Position numbers and translations under genes: made by a program
Shown here: positions 10,567-21,508 of the stretch, one piece after another
Layout: each line of letters begins with the position of its first letter
Position numbering within the stretch: position 1 is the first letter of the stretch
NCBI GenBank assembly: GCA_022925895.1
Contig: JAKSYS010000489.1
Location: 1 to 48,886 of the forward strand
Origin: Fragilaria crotonensis
Lineage: Eukaryota; Bacillariophyta; Fragilariophyceae; Fragilariales; Fragilariaceae
Direction of reading: 5' to 3'
Length of the DNA: 48,886 bases
The notes under the pieces: generated by a model
The model's input: the letters and a program-made list of their open reading frames with translations, nothing else
Database searches by the model: none
Told to the model about the DNA's origin: nothing

Positions 10567-13500
10567 TCACATATTTCTGCTAAAACGTCGTCGGTATCGG
10601 GTTTGTTCCTTCATGTTCATGGAAAGAAACAAACACCCGGCTCCCACAAGAAAACTGGCGAGCGCAATTCCACGCCAGTACCATTGACGGGCGAGAATCT
10701 TTGCCATTCGATCAACATCTTCCTCCTGGCTTGGTGTTTTCTCAGGATCGTCATCGTCGGCAGCAGTGGGCTGCGATAAGGCTGGTGTCAAGACTTCTGG
10801 CTCCGAAGGTGAAAGCTGAGGATTCGAGTGATATGTAATAGGAAGACCGTCCTCTACAGAAGCCACCTCTCCCTTCGCGGTGGACTCTCGAGGAGGATCG
10901 GAAGCTGATAACATTGCATCGGGTTTCTTTTCTTTCTTCTTTTTCTTCTTTTTGGAAAGATTGCTTTGCACTGCTGTGTCAACTTCGCAGGTGTCAGCTC
11001 TGGGACCGCATCGAGTACTAGCGATGCAACTCCACTTACCAGAATCATCTGCCTTCCCATTAGCCACCGCCATCGCCTTGTTCCTACGCTTGAATTCATC
11101 CATGGTTGTCGAATTCGAAGCCAGTTCGTAAGTGTCCTCTTCCGTATGCCCCTCCGTAATGCAAGCGTTTAAGAATTCTTCGACTTCCTGGCAGGAGAGA
11201 TTGTCGCGACCAATTACCTTCAGAGGATCTGTGTCGAATCTGCTGCTATCAGAATCCCGATCCAACTCGGCCATGTGCATCGGCGTCGCGGTTGCGCCAG
11301 GACTAAAGAGAAGCTCTACTCGATAGCGCTGCGGATCATCGGCATCTCTCTTCGTGTCTTCGAACAAGCGGAAGATAACCTGAGTCAAGTAGCATAGTTC
11401 AGGTGCTTCGGCACATACCTTCTTGCCTTCTTCCGACATCGGGCTGCTGGCCAGGTCAGATCCACCAAATCTCAACACATTCAACAGAGTGTGGAGGTGG
11501 GACTCGGAAGTGAAATATAATCTGGTGCGGATCCTTCGGCCCATTGTAGTGATAGGTAGATCATTACCATACTCCATGTTGATCATGTAGCGCATGTCGG
11601 TTTGGTTGTCAGTCCTTGCGATGATCAAGTCATACTTAATCTTCTCCAGCAACGCTCGACACATTTTCGTACCAATAGAACGCTTCTCTGCAATAGTTGT
11701 ACCATACTCCTGTGGCACGAGGCAATCCGCCATTGACTTTGCTAGATGGTAAAGCTTTTCGAGCGTTGTTGTCAACCCAATATGTGGGTTGTGCAACATA
11801 TCGAAGCGAACATTATCTGGGGGGGAAAGACATATGAGCAAGACAATATGTTCTTTCGATGCCTCCCTTCGCGGGACTTACCGTGCACATCAGGAATTCG
11901 CGACAGATCAAAGGTGTCCTTGTCTTCGTCGTACAAACGTGAGTGAATGAAGCGCCATCGCTCGGTGAGCTCCAACAGCGTTTCCCCCTTGTAAAGTTTG
12001 ACTCCACTGAGCGCTAGATTTTCATCATCGCCTTGGAGGCCTTCACCATCAAGTTGATTCTCGTCTCCGCTTGATATCAAACCTAACATTTCCTCCAGTT
12101 GAGAAAGAAGCTCACCAATCGTATTGTGGATCTTAAATAGGCATTGGCGTGGGTTTCCAACGGCCTTCAATGCTTTGTGCAACGAGGAGATTTCTTCTGG
12201 TCCAACGAGTTGTGCATGTTCAGCGGTCGTTGTTTCTGAGAACTCCACGTCACGTTGCAGGTTAACATTAACTTTGTCCTTACATTCGTCGAGCTCCATC
12301 TTAACCTCTTTGTTTCCTGACGGGTCCAGCATGTGAATACTCTCATTCTCCTTGTGAACAAGAGAAACGAGAATGGGAGGAATCTCGCCTTCCAATTCAA
12401 GCAGGCCCTTTGCAAATGCCGCCGCTGTTTTCATCACCCTTCCTTCATCGCTGGTCTTGATTTTCAAATCATGACGAAAGGTCGAATGAAGACGAAGAAT
12501 GCCACCTCCGGGAGCGTCGGGGTACATTGAGTGACGAAAGTTCTGACCAAGATGGATGCTCTGTTTCTCCCCAAGCTTCGTGAGGTTTCCTCCCCATTTA
12601 AGAATCAACTGAAGCTCAGTGCAACGGACAAAAGTCTCACCGTCGTCATTCTGGAATTCTGCCCAATCGCGTGGCTTTATTTGCAGCTTCCTATTCAAGC
12701 CTGCAATTTTCCAACGCTCCAAAACATCTCGCATGTGCATAAGCTTATACAGAATTTCCATTTCATCTTGATTCTTCAAGCTCAGATCCCTCTTAGTAAC
12801 CTTCTCGGCGATCATCTTCTTCACTGTTCCCAGAAACTCAACCATCGGCGCCTTGGCCTTGACCTTTAAGTCTTTATGGCAGTTGTCAGTGTGTGCGTGA
12901 AAGTACTCCAGTAAATGTGGCTCAGTGGTATTGACCTTAAGCTTTTGCTTCGGTGTTCGGTCTCCGTGTCGGATGACAGCGATGACGCAACGCAATTCTT
13001 CTGGATGCACTGCATTCCTTGACGATCGGGATCCTCTTGCGTCGTTATCATCTGCAACTGAACTGGACGATGACGGACACATGGAGGCTGGTTCTGATGT
13101 CAAAGTGTCAGGGATTTCCCGAACGGGGACGGCGCCATCAACTAGCGTAGTCGCAGCGGAGACCGCTTCTTCACCCTGGAAGCCATCGGCGATAGTCCCA
13201 GTTTCTGCACGCTTTAACAAAGGCTTCTCCAGTTGGCTTGGTTCTTTGGGAGTGGCCACCTCGCCCTTCAGTATTCGTGTGACGCGTTGCAAAGTCGTCG
13301 TTTCCTCCTTTCTGAAAGAAGAATCACCCACGAGCTTAATCATAGGGTCTAAAGTTGAGAAGCACTGCAGCAACTTCGGTTTGACAGATGCCAGCATATG
13401 CTCAGTCAGAATTTGTGCACAATCATCATAGTACTTTCGACTGTTCTTCACGAATGACCACCCATTTACATCACAAACGTACGAAACGAGCGAGTCCCCT

Positions 13501-14634
13501 TCCTGGACACGCAACAAGTCGAATCCACAGACCCATTGCCTGAAGCCCAGAACGATTCGTCTCGCGATCTCTTTTCCCTTACCGTCAAAATGACTGGGAA
13601 ACGCACTTCTTTCCCATCCGAGTTGCGTTCCACCTTTCCATCAACGGTCGGTGACTTGCGAGCCTCGGCGTGGCCATACTCTGGACCGACAGTGTACATT
13701 TTTACGTCGGTACCCTGTGTTACCACGAACGCCTCATAAATGTAAGATCCGTCACGGCGAACCTCGTTAACGTCAGGATAGAACTCGGACGATCGATTGC
13801 CAATTTTGCGAAAGAGCTTTTTACAGCCACCTCCTGCGGAGGATGGATAGTAAATGGCAATGTTGTGGTCGTCGGCATCTACAGGCTTTTCGACAAAGGG
13901 CTTGTTGATCTGCACGCCGTTTAAGACAATGTGATCGTCATGTTCCTCCAGCTCCGTTTCGTTACTTCCGTTTCCACCTCCGCTTCCACTAGATACGTAA
14001 CCATCGCGACTCATGTATATGTGACGAGGGACATCGATGCCACTTGCCTCCAGAAGGTCGTACACCTTTCGTCGATCCTTGATAACCTCTTGCATCTCCA
14101 AGTCGTTTAGGATAACTGGCTTTCTCAGAGCTGCGTATGCCTTCGCTTTCGCAAGCGGATATCCTATGTCAAATAAGCGAGAAATATACCGTTAGAAATC
14201 AATTCGCCTGATAGTACAGCAATTTTCGTACCGTCAATATCCTCACCTGCAGAATAGAAAGCGATCAAAACATCGCACACAGGCCAATCTTCCACAGGTT
14301 CATTCTGGATCATTTTGTCGCCAAAGAAGACGACTCGAAAAAGTTTCTCATCTAACCTCGATAAAATCTCCCCCATGGGCTTGGACCTCGCTTTCTTGTC
14401 CATGGCACAGATGCCTAGCCGAATGCGTTCGGAAGGACAATCGGGTTCATCGGGAGTCGCCGCTGGAATGAAAATATTGCAAGTTTTTGATTTCTTCTTC
14501 AACTCTTTTCGTGGCGACGACACCTCCGGGAGCAACCAGTGTTCCGCACCAAAGAGATCAGTCTTTGTGTCAATCGTGATGACCTCGATAGCCGGTGGTG
14601 GAGGCGGAGTAGTGTCTCTAGCAACTTCTGTCAT
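10567..14634 (-). CDS. VIP1: Inositol hexakisphosphate / diphosphoinositol-pentakisphosphate kinase (PPIP5K, VIP1 family), 3 exons
   Basis: Dual-domain enzyme that phosphorylates InsP6/InsP7 with an ATP-grasp kinase and carries a histidine-acid-phosphatase-like domain; it makes inositol pyrophosphates used in phosphate and energy signalling. Exons: 14634-14247, 14163-11882, 11816-10567 (introns 83 and 65 nt). The N-terminal block [18 protein letters not shown] and VVFFGDKMI, then [17 protein letters not shown] and [15 protein letters not shown], mark the kinase. [14 protein letters not shown] (about residue 525) and [17 protein letters not shown] mark the phosphatase-like domain. The frame breaks at about 13580-13592, between FPVILT and KEIARRIVL; one base appears missing, because both sides fit the family. 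With it the protein is about 1306 aa. The C-terminus has a Lys-rich run ([10 protein letters not shown]), an acidic stretch, a hydrophobic segment ([17 protein letters not shown], near residue 1270) and a basic tail. Family members are normally soluble, so this predicted tail anchor is unusual. Confidence 0.94.
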
Positions 14635-16651
14635 GAGCAGTGAATTACAGATTCGAAACGAGTCAATAGTACAAACGCCGATTCAAAGCTGAGACTGAAG
14701 ATGATGCTAAACGGGAAAGAAATACGATGGACGAAGATTCAACAACCAACAACAAACGCAGCTCTGCATCTCTTCAATTATTCTGGTAGGGTCAACTTGT
14801 ACGTCTATTTGTGTACGAAGTAGTACTGCCGGTAGTACCAGTACTCGTTTCGAGTTGTGTTGTGGTCTGGTGACTGGAGGTGAGGCGAGGACAGACGTAG
14901 TCCCGCGTGGAGGTCCTGGCCTTTCCTTGCACTGTTGTAAATGGCTTACAGTAGAAGGTACTATTTTCAGTTAAATAGGAGTTGACGAGGAGTTAAGAGG
15001 GATGAATGTAGCTACTAAACTCTTCTTTACATTTTCATCTTAACTTCTACTCTAGGTATGACATAGGTGTATTTCATGTTACTAGCCTTGATGACACGCA
15101 GAAGGAGTTAATACACGACATTTCCTGATGTCAGCACAACCGCTGCTCTGCTTTCTCTGCAATCATTCACTTCTTATGCCTTGAAACCTGGTCCTTTTCC
15201 CTTTTAGATTCCAGTGGCATGTCATAATAAACACTGTTAGTTACTCTCCCAAACTATATTAAAGTCCTTTGTCAGTCATTTCCGCATGAATCTTTGGAGT
15301 AATGGTAACCATGTTCCATTCCTACAAGTACATGCTTTTGCATTGCGGTCATCTCTTTGGCAAAGTTGAGGCAAGCCAGCCATGAGGTACCTCAAGCTTC
15401 ACCTCTCTGCACCCTCTAATAGCACTTTGCCGTCAGCATCTTTTGCAATGCCAGCATCAATTGTATGTTATCAAAGTTGACCTTCGTCAATCCATTCTCA
15501 CTCCCATAGAACTTTCAGTAGACCTTGTACTAATGTATTGTGATTCTTCAAGCCATTATTGGCAATGGTCACACAGGATGTTGAGAGGTTCAGGCTCGGG
15601 TATTGTCTTGTTCCATGATATTCCAAGATTTTCCTGGTACAGGCGGTAGAAAACATTCATTTCAACTGCTGAGCTATCATTGTTGTGGTGTCTTCCAAAA
15701 CTGTCCATCTTCACATCATAAGGTGGACAAAAGAAAGAACTGTGTGTTGCCAACTTCTAAGGTAGTACCACAGCATGAACTGATTCCAAGGCACACAGTC
15801 TTGCATATGCAACAGATGCAATGCTCTTGCAGATGTGAACAAATATAGCTGCTTTGTATAGTAGTGAAGAGTTTCTTCAGTTGGCAAAAGCCTCCATAAA
15901 CCAGCAATCAAAGTTGGCTCTTGTTGCTCCTCTTGCTTGCAAAAGGAAATGAGAAACTTTGTCGCAAGATGTACCGTGAATTTGCGAGCTTCATCACTTG
16001 CTGCAGCTCCAATGACTATGACACAAACTCTGATTTTGAGGATGTCTTCATGAAACCTTCGGAGCTATGGGTGTTGTGTGATGAATTACTTTGGCACAAT
16101 CAAACTTCCGCTCTCTGCAATCCACAGAAGCAAACCCCGCAGGTGCAAGCGGAGTCGAGAGGACTCACAAGAAGTCTGACAATAGTGTTCAAACTAGTCG
16201 TTCATGAGCTCAGAAGGTCAATGCAAGGGTTAAGAGTGGAACCGCTATTCTATTCAATGCCAAACCACTTGACCACCAGACAGCTCCAACAAGGGGATAC
16301 TTGTTTCTGCCAGTGGATAGTACTTGATAAAGTTGGTATTGGTCTTGAGATAGCCGACAACAACAAGGACGACAACAATGGTGATCAAGCCATAGCTGAA
16401 GATGGTGCTGCTGGGGATGAGGTTCCAATTATTGATGATGACAAGGATTGTGATGACGAATTTGATCATCTTGATGTGTCGGGCAGAGTCAGCTGCAATC
16501 ACTGATCATGATCTATTTTGTTGGGTTTGAACGTGAACTTGAGGACAACGTCCTTGATGAGGAGGTACTACTCCCAAGAAATTAGTATTCTTTTATTAAG
16601 AAGTATGCTGCAATCGTCTCAATTGTACTACTACATAGTTCTCAAGAGTAG
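14635..16651. other. PPIP5K promoter and decayed, probably transposon-derived sequence
   Basis: 14635-14900 should hold the minus-strand PPIP5K promoter and includes GTAC-rich sequence (GTAGTACTGCC, CAGTACTCG). From about 15430 to 15910 the minus strand shows broken open frames that together look protein-like (for example QLYLFTSARALHLLHMQDC and YRLYQENLGISWNKTI), but they are split by frame breaks and stops and I cannot name a family. A 194-codon open frame on the plus strand at 15921-16505, with an acidic Asn/Asp-rich tail, overlaps this; I cannot support it as a gene. Best read as an old element into which the LINE-like fragment at 16668 later inserted. Confidence 0.4.
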
Positions 16652-16667
16652 TTGTTCGGAGCTCAAA

Positions 16668-18081
16668 CTGCTGTACCACGTAAACAGCCACCAAGTCGAG
16701 ACAACGGAGTTTGACCATCTTCCCTTTGAGGAACAACTGAATGTTCTATGTGACCGAATGGCAACGGCGCAATTGACACGCCAGACAACAGCCCATCCAG
16801 GCGAGCAGACCCAATCGCGCTCCCTACGCTCGCGTCATCTCCCTGTGGAAGTGTTTATGCGAACACAAAATATTCCTTCGCACTATATTCCACGCCTTCG
16901 ATGAAATAAGTTCCAGGAGGCATCGTGACTTTCTCCAAAAAAAGGATAAGTGGAGTGATCATACAATGGCTGACCTTGCCTGGGAGTCTTTTTTATTATG
17001 TGGCAACCGGGTCCGCAACGATCACGCGTCGACTCGATCAAAGCTGGTTCACAATTGGCTGAACTTGGGCGCACAACGAGCGAAGCATGGTACGACGAGG
17101 CTGGAGACTCTCCGAGAGTGCCCATACTGCGCCTCGCCTGAAGATTTTGTGCATCTCCTAAGTTGTACTGATCCTCGAGCTATGACATCCCGCTACGATG
17201 CTTCCATTGTTTTAAAAAAGCACTCACTGACAGTGCGGGGGGCAATGCTCTCTTCCGAGCAGTCAAACAGTGGACTCTTCATCCCACGGAAGCACCAACG
17301 GTTCAATCGTGTGCACCCGGATACCAGCCAGCAATCGATCGAGCTGTGAAATCACAATCAGACATTGGTTGGTTAAATCTTTTTCGTGGCTTCATCAGCT
17401 CTAAGTGGGGACTTGTCATTGCCACTACCGACGCATCCTACTTGCGGGAGGAATGCACACCACAGGCTATCAATCATTTGGCGGTGATCATCCGCTCTCT
17501 TCAGGACTACTCTCTTGCCATTTGGAAGAGTCGCAACGACATCCTCCATCAGAATGCTGAACAAAACAGTGCTATTCTCCACGCACAACTTCATCACGAC
17601 ATCACCTGCATGTACGCCCTACGAGACACCTTCTCGCCTATCATACAGAGCTACTTCTCCATACCTCTCGAGGACCATCTTCTTCGCTCGCCCCGCCAGA
17701 AACAAAGATGGCTCCGCCTTGCAAGATTAGACACCTCTCATGCCACATCAAAAGGCTCAAGGCAGCAAGGGATGTCGAGCTATTTTCCACATCAGACAGT
17801 TCCAGCGCCCAGCTCACGAGATCCTATACCCACACTGGCCACGTGGCCTCCCACAATATCGACTTACCACCAAGTACCGATACACCAGTACCTCTCGTCT
17901 CACGGTCTCACGAGCAGGATACTACCACTAACTCACCTCCTACTAATGTCTAACTTGCAACTATTTCGAGTTCGACAACCACCAGCCACTACAACATCAG
18001 CCCGCCCATGAGGCCAGCAACATGAAATGCAGCTGCCTAGAAATAGACATCTGATAAACATGTAAGAAGAGTTTAGTATAC
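16668..18081 (+). mobile_element. 5'-truncated non-LTR (LINE-like) retrotransposon fragment with 16-bp target duplication
   Basis: The insert is flanked by perfect 16-bp direct repeats TTGTTCGGAGCTCAAA at 16652-16667 and 18082-18097, as expected for target-primed insertion. It starts inside an RNase-H-like region (YHVNSHQVETTEFDHLPFEE, then LNVLCDRMATAQ). Downstream reading frames include a Cys/His cluster (CPYCASPEDFVHLLSC) and IGWLNLFRGFISSKWG ... LAIWKSRNDILH, a C-terminal arrangement I associate with reverse-transcriptase polyproteins in diatom genomes. Frame changes near 16880-16960 and near 17230-17350 show it is not intact. There is no clear poly-A tail; the 3' end is TAAGAAGAGTTTAGTATAC. 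It is non-functional by itself because the reverse transcriptase and endonuclease regions are absent. Confidence 0.75.
16966..18011 (+). pseudogene. C-terminal part of a reverse-transcriptase polyprotein (relic)
   Basis: Open frame 16966-17349, preceded in the same frame by HRDFLQKKDKWSDHT, encodes a helical segment with SKLVHNWLNLG and a zinc-knuckle-like C-x2-C...H-x4-C motif (CPYCASPEDFVHLLSC). The frame shifts before 17346-18011, which continues with the tryptophan-rich SLAIWKSRNDILH region and RQKQRWLRLARL. These lie in the order expected for the end of a LINE-type ORF. Part of the truncated insertion described for 16668-18081; no reverse-transcriptase catalytic motif is present. Confidence 0.65.
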
Positions 18082-18097
18082 TTGTTCGGAGCTCAAA

Positions 18098-18601
18098 GTG
18101 AAGGCGGTGCAAGGAGCCCTCAGTTTACACACTGCACGGTGCTGTGGCGTTGAAAAAATCAGTATGCAGTATACAGTACTCGGAGTACTACGGTACTGTT
18201 TCGAGTGCTTGCCAGATACTCCTACTGATGAGTCGCCCATTACAAGTACTGCGTACTAAACAAATTTGTATAATAGCACAATAAAATACAGCATTAAAAA
18301 CAAAATCAGGTGTATTGTATTATTTTAAGAAGACAATTGTCCGAGGTCTGACACCAAGCGCCTCAATTTACCTATTTTAGGCGGTGGTAGGCGCCCTGGT
18401 CGGATTTACTAAAAACACACCCCTGGACCTGGATGTGGAACCATCTATCGTGTCCCGTAATCCCTGGTACTAGTACTAGTATGCTAGTATGACACACGAC
18501 ACATTACGTTACTACGTTCTACCAGCTACACGGTCTGTATGTATCTACGTGATTGTACATACGATAGAGAGGTACGAAAAATCTATTTATTTGAGCACTT
18601 A
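18098..18601. other. Intergenic, GTAC-rich, with an hAT-like end fragment
   Basis: No gene recognised. 18170-18262 is dense in AGTACT/GGTAC palindromes. 18355-18432 contains AGCGCCT...TTTAGGCGG...GGTAGGCGCC and ends ACACCCCTGG, which resembles the right end of the hAT-type MITE at 30893-31254 (TTTAGCACCCCTG). I could not find a matching left end or target duplication, so it may be a partial or decayed copy. Confidence 0.4.
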
Positions 18602-19949
18602 GAGCATCCCCACCGCTGGAGCGAAATCTGAATCGGACATATTGGTCTCGAGCCTTTAGAAACCTATTTTGGACATATTGGTGGTATCTTTCTCGCACCG
18701 CGTTCAGATTTTTTTCGAGCAGCACGATGAAATTCTGACACCCGCTCTGTAAATTAGACGGCTTTTTCTGTCGGATTTTGTGGTAATGATGTCAATTTTT
18801 TGCATACAGATCACAGACAAACTGACATGAGTCACAGTGTGAACGTGGCATCCGTGATAAAATCCTATTGGTTAATTTTTTATTCGAATGGGTCGAATAG
18901 GACAAAACGAGGGGCGCGAGAATCTGGAGGTTCCGGAATTTTGGCTTTTTACTGTATTCGGAGTACTGCACCACGTCGAATCTGCAGATTTCCCACGTGA
19001 TAAATCATGCATCATGCTATCATGAAGCAAAAAGAATCCATGCTACAAAACGTCAATCGCGACCACGACAAAAAGTTTATCCTATGATAAAATGTCACAT
19101 CGATTGATGCAATAATTCAGGCATATAAATAAAACGTGTATGACTTCATAATAGAGGTTTTACTGTGTAGGGATAAACGAATATTCGGTTCGACTGAAAC
19201 GTTTCGCTTTTATGTGAAGCATTTCGCTTAAGCGTTTCGCTTCCACGAAGCGTTTCGCGTCAGCATTTCGCTTCAGTGACCCGTTTTGCATTAATAGGGT
19301 TTTTCCTCTTGCAGGACCTCGTCGCAGAGCCGAATTGGAGCACCGTCTATATCGTAGGGCTGGACGAGCTCATTCCTTCGCTATTGGTTGAATCGTTTCG
19401 TTTACGGGAGTAAAATCTGGAAGCGTTTCGCTTCTACGAAGCATTTCGCTTCAGCGTTTGCTTCAAGAGAGCGAAATGCTTCAGTCCAAATTTATCATTT
19501 TCTGTCATTACCCCTAAATAAGAAACGGACAGATTTTAAAATGTCATCCTATTCAAGTCGGTAGATGTTAGTAATGGACCAAGTATATCTTTTTCACATC
19601 AATTCATCGCATATGACAGAACCGATGCTGACGTTTCGGATTGTCATGGCTTTGTCCATCCATTGAACAATGAAAACCTACGGTAGAGAGGAAGCATTCG
19701 ATTATGCAGCGTGTACAGTACTCCAGTATAGTGAAAAAGTCAATATTCCGGAACCTCCTGGACCCGGCTCGAGAATTCAGCAATTTGGCTCTATGCATAT
19801 TCTCGAGCCCCAAATCAGATTTCGAGCCGCTCGGGCGCGAAATCTGAGGTATCGAGCCCAAGCGGTGCCATGCATTTTGGACAAAATTGTCGACACAAAT
19901 GGTCCTATCGGGTCATATCTCAGATTTCGCTCCAGCGGTGGGGATGCTC
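18602..19949. mobile_element. Non-autonomous PIF/Harbinger-type element with long inverted-repeat arms
   Basis: 1348 bp bounded by perfect 30-bp terminal inverted repeats that start GAGCATCCCCACCGCTGG (left at 18602, right arm ending at 19949). Flanking TTA at 18599-18601 and TTA at 19950-19952 form a 3-bp target duplication. Termini of this style with a TWA target are typical of PIF/Harbinger MITEs. Inverted similarity continues inward: 18918-18972 (GGAGGTTCCGGAATTTTGGC) pairs with 19707-19768. This makes a foldback structure around a distinct centre at about 19100-19600. No transposase gene is present. Confidence 0.88.
19195..19480. repeat. Array of short CRTTTCGCTT motifs inside the foldback element
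   Basis: At least eight copies or near copies of C(G/A)TTTCGCTT, often joined by AAG or by a short (T/C)CACGAAG / CTACGAAG spacer, lie between about 19198 and 19480, with one inverted copy (GCGAAATGCT) at the right edge. The spacer CACGAAG followed by CGTTTCG gives small palindromes. Position at the centre of the inverted-repeat element suggests it is part of that element. Possible protein-binding cluster; no function shown. Confidence 0.7.
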
Positions 19950-20128
19950 TTAAGTTGGGTACCAGGTGCTGGTCCCTAGTAATTGTACCTGGTACTCAGT
20001 ACATAGGACATGTCTTCCGTACAACAAGTACTTCTGCCTTTTGAGAACAGGGAGTCCTTCACAAACGCTCACCGCATTCGCTTCAACGCCGGTTGCGGAG
20101 CGCACAAAATGCTGATATGGTAACATGG

Positions 20129-20229
20129 TAATACGATAATACGATAATACGGCAATACGGCAATACGGCAATACGGCAATACGGCAATACGGTACTACGG
20201 TACTACGGTACTACGGTACTACGGTACTA
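20129..20229. repeat. 8-bp minisatellite with three unit types
   Basis: Three consecutive runs of 8-bp units: AATACGAT (about two), AATACGGC (about six) and TACTACGG (about five). Units differ by a few substitutions, so this is one array in which variant units expanded in turn. It lies between the foldback element and the second HSF duplication copy, in non-coding DNA. Confidence 0.9.
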
Positions 20230-21508
20230 AGGTTCTCCATGAGTACCGGTCCATTCAGAGTTGTACTACTGTGCGAGCAGAGGTTTGACAAAATCCACTA
20301 CGTACCCCTGTTCGCCTGGTACAACTATCATACTCAATACTTTTAGGCTTTATTGGGTAATAACCGCCGTCTAAACAAACTCGCCAACAACATCAAAACC
20401 GGCGGTCACGTTTGTGAAGTCAGGCTAGTAGTTTCAAGTTTGTTCTTGTAAACTTCCCTAAGGTGTGGGTATGTAGCGTTGTAAAGGATACTATGAGACG
20501 ACACCAGCACGCAATTCAAATTGGCAGCGCGTCCACTTCTCAAGATGGATGAATAGCACGAGGATGCCGAGGCAAAAGGCACACTACGTGCCAAATTGGT
20601 AGGCAACAGAAAAGACTGCCCTGCAACTCTGACAGTGGTGCGGAATTAAGCATGTCGACTGACATAATTACTTTGCTGAGTCCTCTATCCACTTTCCTAC
20701 TAGTTGGAACAAATGGACGCACCAATGTTTGTACAAGCACCTATTGTGATCTTGAACAATGTCAACACAATTTGAACCTAAATGAATTGTTCTTCCTGAT
20801 TACAGTAAGGTTCCAAATCTTTTGACATCTATCCGAGTCGATTGTCGAAGTGTCATCTTTTCATTTCAAGGATGTTTGTGTCCAAAGTCTAGTAGAGCCC
20901 ATACTAGCACGACCTCGGCACCCCCTCACGATGACCCGGCGACCAGCGCATCTTAACTCGGGGGCTCGAGGTTTGTCTGACTCCGATGCAAAAAGAACTT
21001 TGAACTCACCGAGCGCGATGTCAGGTACCACATTACTACGTTGAATTTGTCTTGGTCACGTCGAACTTTCTGTACACTGTGTGTATTATGTAGAGTGTAT
21101 CCACAGGTTCAGTGTCTCTTTTTTGGACTTAAGTATTCTGCAGCGAATCCGGTGAATTTACCGTAGTCACTTTAGAAGCGGCATTGGTACATGATTGACT
21201 GATTTGTCGAAATATCATATCGGCGAATTCCATGACGATGCTTTTTCGAAAGGAACTGCTGGAAAGTTCTTGTACTTATGGTGCTCATTCCCTGCTTTAC
21301 TGGTACTGCACAAGCACGGCTAAGGAGCGACTACGAAGACTACGACTACCTACGGTACGATTGTCTTAACTTCATATAGAACAAGAATAACACCTTTAAC
21401 CCTTGGCAGCTGCGTAATACTCGTGTGATACCCCTATTCGGATTGCAGTTCCAATGCAGAGATTCTCTTCACAATCATAGCAAACTGGCAGCGCCATCGC
21501 TTCTGAAT
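20230..21508. other. Intergenic; upstream flank of HSF copy B
   Basis: No gene recognised in 20230-20690. From about 20700 to 21508 the sequence matches the upstream flank of HSF copy A (for example GCACCAATGTTTGTACAAGCACC here against CACCAATTTAGTGTACAAGCACC there), which supports a duplication including promoter DNA. It lacks the 455-bp insertion seen in copy A. Confidence 0.6.

Noticed and set aside
10482-10580. An alternative C-terminal frame for PPIP5K (open for about 36 codons, ending KLLKEAVEGD)
   Set aside because: No splice pair joins it in frame with the main protein; an open run of this length can occur by chance.
14987-15060. Imperfect hairpin as a terminator or MITE
   Set aside because: Pairing is poor and there is no target duplication or nearby gene end that it would serve.
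15921-16505. 194-codon plus-strand open frame as a host gene
   Set aside because: No recognisable domain, atypical composition and worn surroundings; described only as decayed sequence.
18355-18432. A second hAT-type MITE
   Set aside because: Only one end-like sequence (ACACCCCTGG) was found, with no matching left end or 8-bp duplication.
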